Below are positions 43,910-56,472 of a stretch of 64,000 nt of DNA, piece after piece. Source of the DNA: Galbula dea (lineage: Eukaryota > Chordata > Aves > Piciformes > Galbulidae); assembly GCA_013399015.1 (NCBI GenBank), contig VWZX01002924.1:442578-506577 (forward strand). Direction: 5' to 3'. Position 1 is the stretch's first letter; every line of letters starts with the position of its first letter. The notes beneath the pieces were generated by a model that made no database searches, was not told the DNA's origin, and saw only the letters and a program-made list of their open reading frames with translations. The translations under genes and the position numbers were made by a program.

Positions 43910-44485
43910 TTTCTCCTGCCCCTGCACCTTTTCGTTCTCCTGCTTCTGCTCCCCATTTGATCCTGCACCTAGCTCCTTCACCTGCCTCCTGCACCTAGCT
44001 CCAGCACCTGCCTCCTGTACCTAGCTCCTGTACCTTTTCCTGCACCTAGCTCCTGCACCTGCATCCTGCACCTGCCTCCTGCACCTAGCTCCAGCACCTA
44101 GCTCCTCTACCTTCTCCTGCACCTAGCTTCTGCACCTAGCTCCTGCACCTGCCTCCTTCACCTGCCTCCTGCACCTAGCTCCTGCACCTAGCTCCTGTAC
44201 CTTCTCCTGCACCTAGCTCCTGCACCTTCTCCTGCACCTAGCTCCTCGACCTGCCTCCTTCCCCTGCCTCCTTCCCCTGCCTCCTGCACCTAGCTCCTTC
44301 ACCTGCCTCCTGCACCTAGCTCCTGTACCTTCTCCTGCACCTAGCTCCTGCACCTGCCTCCTGCACCTAGCTCCTCCACCTGCCTCCTTCACCTGCCTCC
44401 TGCACCTAGCTCCTCCACCTGCCTCCTTCACCTGCCTCCTGCACCTAGCTCCAGCACCTGCCTCCTGCATCTTCTCCTCCACCTG
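43910..44485. repeat. CTCCTGCACCTAG-type minisatellite
   Basis: Imperfect units of 12-13 bp ('ctcctgcacctag', 'ctcctgcacctgc', 'ctccttcacctgc') repeat for about 570 bp, with occasional 'ttctcctgcac' variants. It lies just upstream of the pseudogene's first exon. Open frames here come from the repeat having few stops. Confidence 0.93.
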
Positions 44486-44629
44486 CTCCTGCTGTGGGTT
44501 TCACCTCCTCTCCTCCTCTTCCCTCCCCAAACTGCTCCTTCCCTGCCCTGGCTGTGGCAGCTGCAGTGCAATCCAAGTGTGCAAAGCAGAGCAGTAAGTA
44601 CAAGTAAGGAACATTGATCACTTCACAGG

Positions 44630-44845
44630 ACCACAGAATCACAGACTGGTAGGGGTTCAGAGCTCTCCAGCAGTTCCTTGTCTCCCTTGAACTAAGGAGC
44701 CCAGAACTGGACCCAATACTCCAGCTGTGGCCTGACTAGGGCAGAGTAGAGGGAGAGGAGAACCTCCCTTGACCTGCTGGTCACACTCTTCTTCATGCAT
44801 CCCAGGAGACAAGTGACTTTCTTGGCCATGAGGGCACTTAGTCTC
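44630..44845 (-). repeat. CR1 LINE fragment, antisense, internally deleted
   Basis: The 3' end 'ccacagaatcacagactggt' joins directly to the internal 'ctctccagcagttccttgtc' block and continues to 'tttcttggccatgagggcac', so several hundred bases of CR1 are missing between them. Confidence 0.87.
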
Positions 44846-46129
44846 TATGCCATTTGAGATAAGCCATCTCCAGTGCACCAGTACACACACCCTCAGGAAC
44901 ACAGCAGCACTTGTTCCTTTTAGCTTCCCTCCTCCACTGGACACTCAACACTGAATATTCAGCAGGAAAGGAGGAAGAATTCAAACCCTACCTTCTCCTG
45001 TGTTCTTACCTCTGTAGCTCCTTTCTCTGACCCTAAAATCCTCCAAGTTAAATAGCTTCAGCAGCACCACTGAGAGATTTCCTACCTCCTCTCCTTCTCC
45101 TCCTCCTCCTTTCTGAGGATCCTCAGATGACCAAGGCAGTCTAGCCATACAGAAGAGAACTAAGTCCAAATCCTTCATGTTTTACCTTTTCAGTGAACCC
45201 CTGTTTGCTGACTCAAACCTAAAATTACCTTCCTCTCCTGTGGCATCTTTCAAGGAGAGCTGCAGTTAACCCTGGATCACTAAGACAAGCAGGCAAAAAC
45301 TTCTCCTGAGCTTTCTAGTCTCCTAAGCACCTAGCTGCTCAGCACTGGGTGAAAGATATTCACCTCACAAATGAGGTTGGAAAAACCTCCAACCCAACTT
45401 CTGTGCATGGTATAGAAGTTTGGGAATTCTGATGAGAGGTATAACACAGCCTGGAGAACCTGGAGATGCCAGGAGATGGGCAACTAAAGCTGAGCTTTAG
45501 AAGTCAAGGACTTGCCCTAGAGCCAGGCTATTAAGTCTTCCATGGATGTATGTCAAACCCTTGGATATCTGAAGGTTTTAATTACTGAGGGATGAGCCAG
45601 GCAAGCTGGTAGAGAAGGAGCTTTATCTTTCCTGGATTACATGGCACTCAGGACATTGCCTCTGATATCAACACTGATAACAGTAATAACTGGATTGTAT
45701 CAAGGCAATATTTACAATGCAACAATATATTTGGTAACAAATACATCATCAATCTGACAAGATTAATTAGATCAAGTTGTTAGCTATTCAGTTTTTTATT
45801 AGACCCTCCACACACAGAGCCAGGTAACTGAGGTTGCCAGAATTGCAGATCTCTGCTTTGACCTTTTGCAATCTCTTTTCACAAGGGAAGATCTCAGCTG
45901 CTAAAAAGGTAAAATATGGCTAATTTACCTAAAAGGGAAATTATGGCTTGATGGCTACCTGGTACCCACTTGTTCTCCCCCATATCCCACATTTAATGCT
46001 CTGTCATCCATTCTTCTTTTCCTTGCAGCAGGATGAAGAGGATCAAAGCTTCATTCTGGTCCTTTCTGGAACTCTTGTGTTGCTACATATGACAGCAAGT
46101 GGGAAAGAAAAGAAATGTGCAATAGTAAT

Positions 46130-46800
46130 CACAGATTCCCAGACAGGTTGGGGTTGGAAGGGACCTCTGGGGATCATCCAGTCCAACTCCCTGCTCCAGC
46201 AGGGGCACCCACAGCAGGTGCCCAGGGTCACCTCCAGCTGCCTTGGGAACCTCTCCAGAGGAGACTCCACAACCTCTCTGGACAGCCTAAGCCAGGGCTC
46301 CAACACCCTCCCAGCAAAGAAGTTTCCCCTCCTGCTCAGGTGGCACCTCCTGGCTTCCAGTTGGTGCCCAGTGCCCCTTGGGCTGGCCCTGGGCACCACT
46401 AAGCAGAGTCTGGCCCCAGCCTCTTGCCCCCAGCCTTCAGCTCTTGCTCAGCATTGAGCAGCTCCCCTCTGGGGCTGCTCTTCTGCAGGCTAAGCAGCCC
46501 CAGGGCTCTCAGCCTTTCCTCCTGCCAGAGATGCTCCAGTGCCCTCAGCATCTTCCCAGCCTCTGCTGGACTCTCTCCAGCAGTTCCTTGTCTCTCTGGA
46601 ACTGGGGTGCCCAGAGCTGGACCCAGGACTCCAGCTGTGGCCTGAGTGTGGGAGGAGAACCTCCCTGGCCCTGCTGTTCACATTCCCTTCTTAACACACC
46701 CCAGGAGCCCATTGGCCTTCTTGGCCATGAGGGCACCTTGCTGGCTCATGGTGAACTTTTTGTCCACCAGGACTCCCAGATCTATGTGGAGTACAACCTG
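46130..46800 (-). repeat. CR1 LINE, long antisense fragment
   Basis: About 670 bp, from 'ggttggggttggaagggacc' through 'ccacaacctctctggacagc' and 'ggccttcttggccatgaggg' to 'tttttgtccaccaggactcc'. It is among the longest CR1 copies in the window. Confidence 0.92.
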
Positions 46801-47337
46801 GCCACCAGTGCATTCCATAACCAGGTCCCACATTTGAAATATGTCCTAGTGAGTAATCCAAGGGGATTTAGGCTGTGGAGCACTTGAATTCCTGCCATGC
46901 TTTAGCCTCAGCCTGTCCCTCTCTGCTACTACATCATTTTGCAGCAACTGCCAATATATTTGTGACAATTTGCCTCTGCAAATTTGACTACCAGGAAGGA
47001 AAGCAGAGTGCTGATGTCCCTGCTAAGCAATAAATCAGCCCCAACCTGTCTTCTGCTGGTTGGTGCCTTGGGCTGGTGGAAAAGAGTTCAGTGCATGGGG
47101 TAGGTTGCTTCCTTTATTACTGTAACTCAGTGAAAATCTTCTTAATGGGTTCCTCTTTCATTGCAGTTGTGTGGGCAGCAGGCACAATTCCAGTGGGAGG
47201 TGACACTCTGGATTTCAGCAGCACAAGGGAAGCCAAAGGTGTAACCAGGGCAGGCAGCCCCAGAATATACTCCAACAGCTGCATAAGGAGGGGCTTCTGA
47301 ACACAGCACATGCCAAATGAAAAGGAAATAAGAAGAA

Positions 47338-47582
47338 TAAAAATAAAGGGAAAATAGGAGGGAGGAAAAAAAAGAAAAAGAAAAAAGAGAAAAAAAGAAA
47401 AAGAAAAAAGAGAAAAAAAGAAAAAGAAAAGGAAAAGAGTTAAAAAGGAAAAAAAAGATAAAAAAGGAAAAAAGGAAAAAAGAAAAAGAAAAAGAAAAAG
47501 GAATGAAAAAAAGGAGAAAAGAGGGAAAAGGAAAAGAAAAAAGAAGAAAGAAAAAGATAAAAAAAGGAATAAAAGAAGAAAA
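47338..47582 (+). repeat. A-rich purine tract (AAAAAG-type repeats)
   Basis: About 240 bp of almost pure A and G, in units such as 'aaaaagaaaaag' and 'aaaaggaaaa', with rare T. The reverse strand is a polypyrimidine frame rich in Phe and Ser codons, which is not a gene. Confidence 0.93.
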
Positions 47583-47769
47583 ACCAGTGCTAATTAAGCT
47601 GAATAAGCCCAAATACAAATAAACAAAATAAAGCCTTATTTCTGAAACTGCACTAGATAGCAGGAGAATGCAGGTTGGATGTAATAAATAACTCTTTGTG
47701 ACCCACAACTCTTCTTCCTTCTTCTTCTTTGCTGCTTCTTCTGGCTCATTTGGTGCAAGATGCTAGAGG

Positions 47770-47892
47770 GATGAGCAGTAGATGTGGTGCTGAAGGAAAT
47801 GGTTGAGTGGTGGCCTGGCAATGCTGGTTCATGGTTGGACTTGATGATCTTGGAGGTCTTTTCCAACCACAATGGTTCTGTGGCTCTATGCT
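47770..47892 (+). repeat. CR1 LINE 3' fragment
   Basis: 'ggttgagtggtggcctggca' through 'ggttggacttgatgatcttg' to 'aatggttctgtggctctatg'. Confidence 0.87.
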
Positions 47893-48639
47893 CTTCCTTC
47901 CAGTTGTTGCCCATGAGTTGGGTCTGCTCCACTGGTTGCCTAGCACAGTGTGGAGAGGTTCTCTTGGCCATGAGACAAAAGAGGGGGTTTCTGCTTGTGC
48001 TGTTTTCCAGAAAGGTCTGAACAATGAAGTGCTGTAACCTAGTGGAGGTCAGTGAAGGGACAATGAGTGGAAAAGCTGGAGCTGCAGAGTCAGAAAACCC
48101 CACCATGCCCTAGGAACTTGCTGCTGCTCCACCCAAGTTGATCCCATGAAGAGTCGTCCTCTGGCTGCTGTGCTTGCATGAGGGGTCTAGGCTGGAAGGT
48201 TTGGCAGTATGAATGGAAGGCTGGCACAGTAGCTTTCCACTTTCAGATGATGTAACATGGTCTTTCCTCACAGCAGATCTTATCTCCTGCCCCCCAAAAG
48301 CAGCAGTGGGTGATGCAACATCTGCAGCACAGACGTGCTGAGGAGAAGCAGTGATAGGATCTCCTCTGTCACTCTGGGTTACACCCTTTTTGGTTAGCAG
48401 AGCTGATTATGCCTGCTTTTGGTGATAACTGCCCCCACAATCATGGGGTGGGTGCCTTAACCCCTTGAAGAAAGCAGAGAAGCATCATCCCACCAACCTG
48501 TAATAACTTCAGCTCCTAAGGAAACTTTGCACTACTCCCATCTACTTCATTCCAACTTGCTCTTCAAAGCACCAGGTGACCACACTTCTATCCAAAGCAG
48601 GCCAAGAAAGGGAAGAGGTTGAACAAACACATTCTTTGT

Positions 48640-48790
48640 GGCATGTGGAGTCACCACCCCTGGAAGTGTTCAGCAAATGTGGGATGTGGTGCTTGTGGTC
48701 ATGGTTGAGTGGTGAGCATGGCAGTGTTGGGTGGGTGCTTGGACTGCATCATCTCAGAAGTCTTCTCCAACTATAATGGTTCTATGGTAG
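48640..48790 (+). repeat. CR1 LINE 3' fragment
   Basis: 'gtggagtcaccacccctgga' through 'gcttggactgcatcatctca' to 'ataatggttctatgg'. Confidence 0.87.
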
Positions 48791-48844
48791 TTTGTGGGGA
48801 AGGACAGTTCATTGAGTAGCCAAAACATCTGACTTCATGGCTTC

Positions 48845-49090
48845 AAGTTGCACCAGGAGAGGTTTAGGTTGGACATTAGGAACAATTTCTTCCTGGCAAG
48901 GGTTGTCCAGGCCTGGCCCAGGCTGCCCAGGGCAGTGGTGAAGTCACCAATCCTGGAGGTGATTCAAAGCCCTGGAGCTGTGGTGCTGAGGGCCATGGTT
49001 TTGTGGTGACCTAGCAATGCTGGTTAAAGGTTGGACTTGATCTTAGAGGTCTTCTCCAACCAAAACCATTCTATGATTCCATGTTTCTGT
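48845..49090 (+). repeat. CR1 LINE 3' fragment
   Basis: 'agttgcaccaggagaggttt' through 'gggcagtggtgaagtcacca' to 'accattctatgattccatg'. Confidence 0.9.
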
Positions 49091-50232
49091 CACCCAGTAT
49101 CAGAGGTGAAGCATGGTTCTTCTCACTGAGACTTTGTAAGAGTAGAGATGATGCTGCCATCACAGCAGTGGTAAGGATGAGGAAGTGCAGAAAAACCTGG
49201 AATCACTCATGGTCTCAAAGTAAACCTGCAGAGAAACTTGTGACAGCATCCACAGTCACTGCACATAGTCTCCTTGAAGGGAAGACCAGGGGAGGGACAT
49301 TGCCTGGGTATATTCCACTGCACCTCCTCTCCTTCCTATACAGGACAGGAACCATCAGCTGCAAGAGATGAAGCAACCAGTACTGATTTCCTGCACAGGG
49401 AGCTTAGAACCTGTGTGCACAGTCTGCACAGAGCCACAGATGCCATTGGCAGAAGGCTTCATCTCTGCTCTTAGCAGGAGACAACTGGTTATTGCATCTT
49501 GCCTCCTGAGATAAAGACCCACCCAGATTTTCCATCCAAGCTGTGTCAGCAGCAGGTACAGACAAGTTACCCCAACAGCAGGTGAAAACACATTGCACAA
49601 CTCTAGAAATGATCTTCCTGAGGAGATAGTTGGCTTCTGGAACAATGTGGCCATAACCTGCTGCATTCACTAGCCCTCAATGGGAGCTACTTCAATGCTC
49701 TCCATCAATGAGAGCCAATGGAGTGTCTCTTTGTACCCACCAAGCTGTGAAATTCAGAGCCTTCTCCAACACTATGACAGTTCTGTTGCTTCCTGGGGTT
49801 TTAATTTAGGGGGAAAATCCTGGAAACATCACCTGAAAACTTGCCAGGTTCTTTTAGCTTCCCACCATAGGATCAACACAGCATTGCTCTGACCTCTTTG
49901 GTAGCTTCCCCTCTTCAATCTGGAATTCACCTTGGTGTGGAATGAGCAGCCAACAGGTTGGACCACTACATTTTTTTCTTTCACTGCTCATAACTCCTTG
50001 GCTGGCATAAATTTGGGGATTTTTTCCCCTTTTTTTCAGAGGTGCACCATATCATTGACTTGCAGACATCATTGTCCTCTCAGGGCTTTTCCTTACCTTG
50101 TTCCTTGTAGGTGGCCACCAGACCCCCACTGTCCCTCTCAAGACACCATTACTGAACACACCACTCTGGATTTGATTCCACATTTTGGCAGTTCATGGTG
50201 TTCTTTCTCAGCCTTTGAATTCCCAGATCCTG

Positions 50233-50296
50233 TTAGAATCCTAGAACATCTCAGGTTGGAAAGGACCCAGCAGGAACATTAAGACCAGCTCCTCTA
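50233..50296 (-). repeat. Short CR1 LINE 3' end, antisense
   Basis: 'gaatcctagaacatctcagg' then 'ttggaaaggacccagcagga'. Confidence 0.78.
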
Positions 50297-51216
50297 AATG
50301 AAGAAGAATGAGGTGTCTTGAGTGAAGCTGAGCTCATGTGGCTTTAGACTTCACCCTTCCAGGTGATTCAGTCATTGGAAACATGACTTGGGGTAGCATA
50401 TCCAATCTGGCAGCACTGTAACTAGATATTTTTGGTTTAAAAAGCTTATTTTACTATTTACTTACACTAAAGAGACCTCCTGCAATATGCACAGGCCACT
50501 GAAAATGCAGGCTGGATCCAAAACTACTTTGAACCTCTGCAACTTCCTTTGCTCTGTCTGTGCCTCAGACAGAAACAGGATGACCTGAAAATGAAGGAAG
50601 GAAAAAGCTGACTACAAAAATCATAACCAAACCCTAAAAGGAAGAAATAAACAGAAGAGCAGGTAGGGGTGAGTATTTTGAACTGGATTTACTTCACTGT
50701 GTTGCAAGTAGATTGTTTCCTAGAACAAATTCACCTCTTCACTATCTGCAGATGTAAAGATGATGCTTTCAGATCTGTCACCCAGGATCCTTGCATCTGG
50801 TTCAACACCTTGGGATGGAGGCAGAATACATCTGGCTTTTACTTAAGGATCTCTGAGTGACTAGATCTGGGGATGTTTTGTTCATAAAGTGAATAAAACT
50901 CTCCAGTATGATACTGGAATAGAATCCATGGCATCTCTCTGTCCCAGAACAGGATGATGTGAGCATCAGACTAGTTCAGATACAACAAATGACTTCATTC
51001 CCTTGGCTTCAGCTGTCTAAAACCACACTGTCTAAATGATTTGTCTCTTCTCTCTCTGAAGTCCTTTGAGAAAATGGGCAGCACAAATTCCATCTAGAGA
51101 TGGTTAGCTGGCTTCCTGGACAAGAGAACCTAGCCACTAGCCTGGACTAGATGCTTAGCTTCAGAAAGCTAAGCAAGATGACTCCTATTTAATGAGTCCT
51201 TCAGTGTTAGGGTTGA

Positions 51217-51312
51217 GAATCACAGAGCCATTAAGGTTGGAAAACCTCTAAGTTCATCCAGTCCAACCATGCCACCACTAAACCATGTCTCTAAATGCCA
51301 CATCTCTAATGT
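51217..51312 (-). repeat. CR1 LINE 3' end, antisense
   Basis: 'gagaatcacagagccattaa' through 'catccagtccaaccatgcca'. Closely similar to the copy at 58.77 kb. Confidence 0.86.
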
Positions 51313-52159
51313 TCCTTTACTAAAAGGCCATTGCTGGAGGCAGCACAGCTTTCAGATTGAAAGCAAACCAAAGCACTTGGGATCTACTCAGATTTTGTTT
51401 GTATTCCTTCTGTTTGTTATGGGCAGTGACCACCTCACCTCAGTGCAATAACAGAGTCCTTCAAGGAATGGGACTTCAAGCTCTCTTGTTTTTAATGAAC
51501 AATTGAAACAAAATCCAGAAGAAGTCTGGAGAAGCCACTGAACTAGAAAATGAAACAATTCCAGTAAGCTTTTGCAGAGTTATGACTCTGTCCCAGCCCT
51601 GGAAAGGTGCCTTCAGCATCCCTCCCCTTCAGCAGTGCCTCTACATCAACCTGCTTTGCTCTTCCCCAATGAAGGCAGAACCTTCAACCCACTCTCAAGT
51701 GGTTCAACCAATCTCAGCTGAGAATTGGCAAGTTCCACACCTGGGCTTGTCTTACAAAACCCTAGCCACCTACTCAGCCTGTGAGAACAATCTAATCATT
51801 TTTATTGGAGGGAAAGGAGGGGGAGCAGAACAGGTCCCTGTGCTGCAGCCTGTCAGTGAGGAGCCACTATCAAGATTAAAAGGGAGGAGCTCTAGTTTGG
51901 AGCTGGACTGCTCCTTGCACAACCTGGGCTTAGCACCAGCTAGGTTACCTAATGGCCTTGTCTCACCTCACCTGGCTGGATCCACAGCTCATCCTTTCTT
52001 GGAGGGCTTTCTTCCTTCTGCTTCCCTGCTAAGGTGAAAGCAGCAGCAATGGGAAGTTGATGCTAGCTCCTTGGTTAGCTAAACCACACAAACCAGTGCC
52101 TGCCAGGCAGAATCTGTCAGGTTAGCAGTGGCTGTGGCTTGCAACTGCTTTTGGAGAGG

Positions 52160-52655
52160 GAAATGCTCCTCACTACAAGGACACTGAGGCATTGGAGCAT
52201 GTCCAGAGAAGAGCAAGGAAGGTGGTGAAGGGTCTGGAGAATAAGTCTGATGAGGAGAAGCTGAGGGAACTGGGCTTGGTTAGCCTGGAGAAAAGGAGGC
52301 TCAGGGGAGACCTTCTCACCCTCTCCAGCTCCCTGAGAGGAGGCTGGAGCCAGGTGGGAGTTGGGCTCTTCTCCTGGGTTACCAGAGATAGGACAAGAGG
52401 AAATGGCCTCAAGTTGCACCAGTGGAGGTTTAGATTGGCTAGCAGGAAACATTTCTTCCCAGAAAGAGTTGTCAGGCATTGGCCCAGGCTGCCCAGGGCA
52501 GTGGTGGAGTCCCCATCCCTGGAGGGCTTCAACAAACATCTAGATATGGGACTGAGGGATGTGGTTTGGTGGCATGGTGGGGATAGGTTGGTGATTGGAT
52601 TTGTTGATCTTAGAGGTCTCTTCCAACCTCCATGATTCTGTGACTCTGTGATGTG
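52160..52655 (+). repeat. CR1 LINE, sense fragment
   Basis: 'gagcatgtccagagaagagc' through 'ctgagggaactgggcttggt' and 'gcaggaaacatttcttccca' to 'catgattctgtgactctgtg'. About 495 bp. Confidence 0.92.
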
Positions 52656-53177
52656 AATCAGAGTTTATATGATGAGTCCTTCCCCCAGTTTCAGGCACAG
52701 GACCACACTCTGCTGCTTCTCAGTTCCACATCCTTGCCTTGATGGATCAAGAGTTCTTCTCTCCTAGCTGGAACTATCTCACTGAGGCACAGACCTCAGA
52801 TCTTTCCTTGGATTGGTGGATCACTGTTGCCCAGATTAACTCAATGGATTGGGTTTTTTTTCTTCTCTCTCTACAGGCACCAGGTCCCAGTAGGGTATTT
52901 TCTTTAGAGGTACCATGGTCTGCCTGGAGGAATAACCTCAGGAGGAGATGGATTGCATTGGAAGGAAACCACATTTCCTAAGCAGTTTGTGAAAAGGGTT
53001 GCATTTTGCTCCTTTTAATTACTCCTAATCCTTGATTAGACAAAAAGAAGCCTTGGACTATGCCTGTGGGATACTTCTGAGAACCCAAGTGGAGAACTAA
53101 TTGTTTAATCTTAGCCCTGGGCAGCTCCTGCTTGCACACAGATGATGAAGCTAAGGAGGCAGGGCTGCCAGGCACAC

Positions 53178-53440
53178 AGAATCACAGGCTCACAGAGGTT
53201 GGAAGAGACCTCTAAGCTCATCAAGTCCAACCATACCTATCACCATACCACCCACCCATGTCCCTAACTACCACATCTAAATGCTTCTCAAACACCTGCA
53301 GGGAGAGTGATTCCACCCCCTCCCTGGGCAGCCTATTCCAAGACTTTCCAATCCTTTCAGTAAAGAAATGACTCCACACAAACCACTCCACCAGATCCTG
53401 GCTGCCCCAATGCTCCAAATCCTGTCTTTTGGGCATGAAA
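53178..53440 (-). repeat. CR1 LINE fragment, antisense
   Basis: 'cacagaatcacaggctcaca' through 'ccctccctgggcagcctatt' to 'gtaaagaaatgactccac'. Confidence 0.88.
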
Positions 53441-54671
53441 CATAAAGCTTGAGAGCAGCTGGGCTAATAGCTAAGAGATCTGGATCTCCAAATATGAGCA
53501 GGATCTCCCAGTGTCCTGGGACAAGAGGTTAAGGGCAGCATAATGGAATTCATTTGAAACTAAAGGGATTGTATTAAGGGAAATAATGATGCAGTTTTCA
53601 TTTCCCTTTGTAGGAGGCAAACAAGGGCTTTGAGAGCTCAGACTGAGCTTTTTCAGCCTAGGCTCTTACAGTTAGTCCCAGCTGCTGCCTCTGTGTTGCA
53701 GGGTATTACACAGAGCAAGAAAAGGAGATGCAAACCTTACCCAGGCCATGAGACCCCATCCCTTGTCTCCATAACCTGCCCCTAGGCAGAACCTCCTCAG
53801 AAGAGAGCTGTAAACCTTCTGCTATTTCTGAGTCCTGAGTATTTAGCCCCAGACATTGGTTTATGTGGTTTTCTTTTGGGATGCATTTTCAGTTCTGTTA
53901 TTCTACTGTGAGCTTGCAACTTGGACCTCTGGGCATAAGAGGAACTTAGAAACTGATGAGGGATGGGAGAAAGTGTTCTTGGGACAAGCAGAACATCTCT
54001 GGTTACCAAGATAGATTCCTTGAAGATGACATGTGTCCTCCTGGCCACTGGCAAACTCCCTACAGTATCCAAAGCTGTGTCAAGAAAGAAGGTGCTAGAA
54101 AAGCATGCCTGTTGCTTGCTCCTTCCTCCACATCATCTTGAGAAGCAGCACTGATTGCCTGTGAGGTGAAGATGCTGAACCACCTTGGTTAGGCTTGCAG
54201 ACAAGCAAGGTGTGTGGGCAAGCATCTGCCAGGTTCTCTAGTTTATAAGCAAAGCCTGGGGAGTTGTTGGGAAAACAGAGGAGAAAAAACACCAAGAACA
54301 AGCTGCAGAGCAGCCAGAGTCAGGACACAGAAGAGGGGGAAACAAAACAACCCAAAACCCAACCTGCAGCAGTGCACTGCTGTGAACTTCACCCTGGGAA
54401 TTGTCCTCCTTCTACTGGAATGGTTTTTGCAGCCAGTTTGCAGCTTAAAGCTGTAAATATGAAGTCCTATGTAGTTCTGGCTTCCAAATCTGCTGTGATT
54501 TCAAATTCACCCACAAACAATGCTAGTGTTTTCATCTCCTCTTTCCTCTCCTTCTTGAGCTACTAACCAGCTGGTGTTTTCAAGTGGCCACAGCGCCCAC
54601 CACACCCAGGATGTGGTCTACCCACTCCCCATTGTGGGCTTGATAACTTCTCTATTGGCAGGGAGGAAGAG

Positions 54672-54925
54672 ATCATAGAATCCTAGAATGGCCCAGGTTG
54701 GAAGGGACCTTAAAGATCATCTAGTTCCAACCCCCCTGCCCCAGGTTGCCCAGGGCCACATGCAGCCTGGCCTTGAACACTGCCAGGGATGGGGCAGCCA
54801 CAACCTCTCTGAGCAACCTGTGCCAGTGCCTCAGCACCCTCTGGGTGAGGAACCTCCTTCTAATTTCTAGCCCAAACCTCCCCTCCTTCAGCTTATAACC
54901 ATTTCCCCATGTCCTGTTGCAAGCT
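54672..54925 (-). repeat. CR1 LINE fragment, antisense
   Basis: 'atcatagaatcctagaatgg' through 'ggcagccacaacctctctga' to 'ggtgaggaacctccttctaa'. Confidence 0.9.
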
Positions 54926-55114
54926 GAGCAGCTGAATCTGATCTGTCAGGGCTTTTAAACAAATGCTTTTAGCAATGTTCTGGAAGAATGACTCTTTTGA
55001 AGGCTCTCAGACAATTCTGCTTCCTAATCAAGAAGGATTGAATTTGGCTTTCTGTGCTCTGCATTTTCTTAGGCTGGGAGTCAAAGACTCTCCAAGATCT
55101 TTCTGTTGTTCATT

Positions 55115-55580
55115 TATAGAATCATTTGGTTGGAAGAGACCTCTAAGAGCCTCAAGTCCAACTGTTCCCCAGCACTGCCAGGGCACCACTAACCCATGGC
55201 CCTCAGCATCACAGCTCCAGGGCTTGGAAACCCCTCCAGGGGTGGGGACTCCACCACTGCCCTGGGCAGCCTGGGCCAGGCTTGGACAACCCTTGCCAGG
55301 AAGAAATTGTTCCTCATGGCCAACCTGAACCTCCCCTGGCACAACTGGAGGCTGTTTCCTCTTCTCCTATCACTTGTTCCTTGGCAGAAGAGCCCAAGCT
55401 CCACCTGGCTCCAGCCTCCTCTCAGGGAGCTGCAGAGAGTGAGAAGGTCTCCCCTGAGCCTCCTCTTCTCCAGGCTAACCAAGCCCAGCTCCCTCAGCTG
55501 CTCCTCACAACACTTACAGTGCTCTAGACCCTTCACCACCTTCCTTCCCCTTCTCTGGCCACACTCCAGTGTACCAGAGT
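55115..55580 (-). repeat. CR1 LINE, antisense fragment
   Basis: 'atagaatcatttggttggaa' through 'actgccctgggcagcctggg' and 'ctcctcttctccaggctaac' to 'cttctctggccacactcc'. About 465 bp. Confidence 0.92.
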
Positions 55581-55937
55581 CATTAGACATTTTGGATAAC
55601 ATCTGTGTTATGCCCACAGGACCCCAACTGCACTGTAGTCTCAGCTGTTCTCAGGCCTTCTGCCTTTGTGCTGGCTGAACAATGCTGCCTGGCATGAAGA
55701 TCCACTAAAACCACAACTGAAATCCTAGAAGGTCAAGGATGGTCCAAGCAACCTGTTCTGGACACAGCTCTCCTAGCCTCAGCAGGAAACAGGGAGGAGT
55801 TGGTACAAAAGAAAGGGAAAAGTGCCCCTGGTTTAGGCGTAGCAGCAGGAGACAACCACAAGGAGGCAAACTTGGATTATTTTTCTCCTGGAAAGAGGTT
55901 CTACCTCTGAACTATTCCTCCTGTGGAATACAGTCCT

Positions 55938-56330
55938 AGACCTCTGAGATCATGGAGTCCAACTATCCACCCAACACTGCCATGCTCACCACTAGACGAT
56001 GGCCCCAGGCACCTCATCTCCAGGGATGGTGAACCCTTCCCTTCCAGGGATGGTAAACCCTTTCCAGGGATGGTGAACCCTCCCCTTCCAGGGATGGTGA
56101 ACCCTTCCAGGGGTGGTGAACCCTTTCCAGGGATGGTGAACCCTTCCAGGGATGGTGAACCCTTCCCTTCCAGGGATGGTGAACCCTTTCCAGGGATGGT
56201 GAACCCTTCCCTTCCAGGGATGGTGAACCCTTTCCAGGGATGGTGACTCCACCACATACCTCCCTGGGCAGCATGGGCCAAAGACTCTTAACCCTCTTAG
56301 TGAATACCAGGATCTTCCACCCCTTCTAGC
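55938..56330 (-). repeat. CR1 LINE, antisense, with internal tandem expansion
   Basis: The flanks are ordinary CR1 ('gatcatggagtccaactatc' on the left; 'ctccctgggcagcatgggcc' on the right), matching the copy at 61.4 kb in order. Between them a single CR1 segment has been amplified (see 56020-56247). Confidence 0.9.
56020..56247. repeat. Minisatellite of ~19-25 bp units derived from CR1
   Basis: About eleven units of the form 'ttccagggatggtgaaccc' with extra 'ttccc' in some. The parent sequence 'cttccagggatggtgattcc' occurs once in the unexpanded CR1 copy at 61.4 kb, so the array arose by tandem growth inside the element. Confidence 0.93.
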
Positions 56331-56334
56331 ACTT

Positions 56335-56472
56335 CAGCACCCAGCCTGTCAGAGTTCAAGGAACACCTAGACAATGCTCTTAGCAGCATGGTTTAGTTTT
56401 GGGTAGTAGAGCAGGGAGTTGATCCTTACCAATGAGCCTTATGGGTCCCTTCCAGCTGGAGATGATCTGCTG
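56335..56472 (+). repeat. CR1 LINE 3' fragment
   Basis: 'gtcagagttcaaggaacacc' through 'gagcagggagttgatcctta' to 'tgggtcccttccagctggag'. It is related to the subfamily at 36.6-37.1 kb. Confidence 0.75.

Noticed and set aside
43910..44485. CRISPR-like regular array
   Set aside because: The units are contiguous 12-13-bp minisatellite repeats without unique spacers, and this is a vertebrate genome.
47142..47708. 188-codon minus-strand frame rich in Phe and Ser, resembling a membrane protein
   Set aside because: It is the complement of the A/G tract. The hydrophobicity is a by-product of poly-pyrimidine codons.
55901..56281. Repetitive frames with PSLE/GFTIPG or DGEPFP units, protein-repeat-like
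   Set aside because: They arise from the CR1-derived minisatellite. No start context or family supports a gene.
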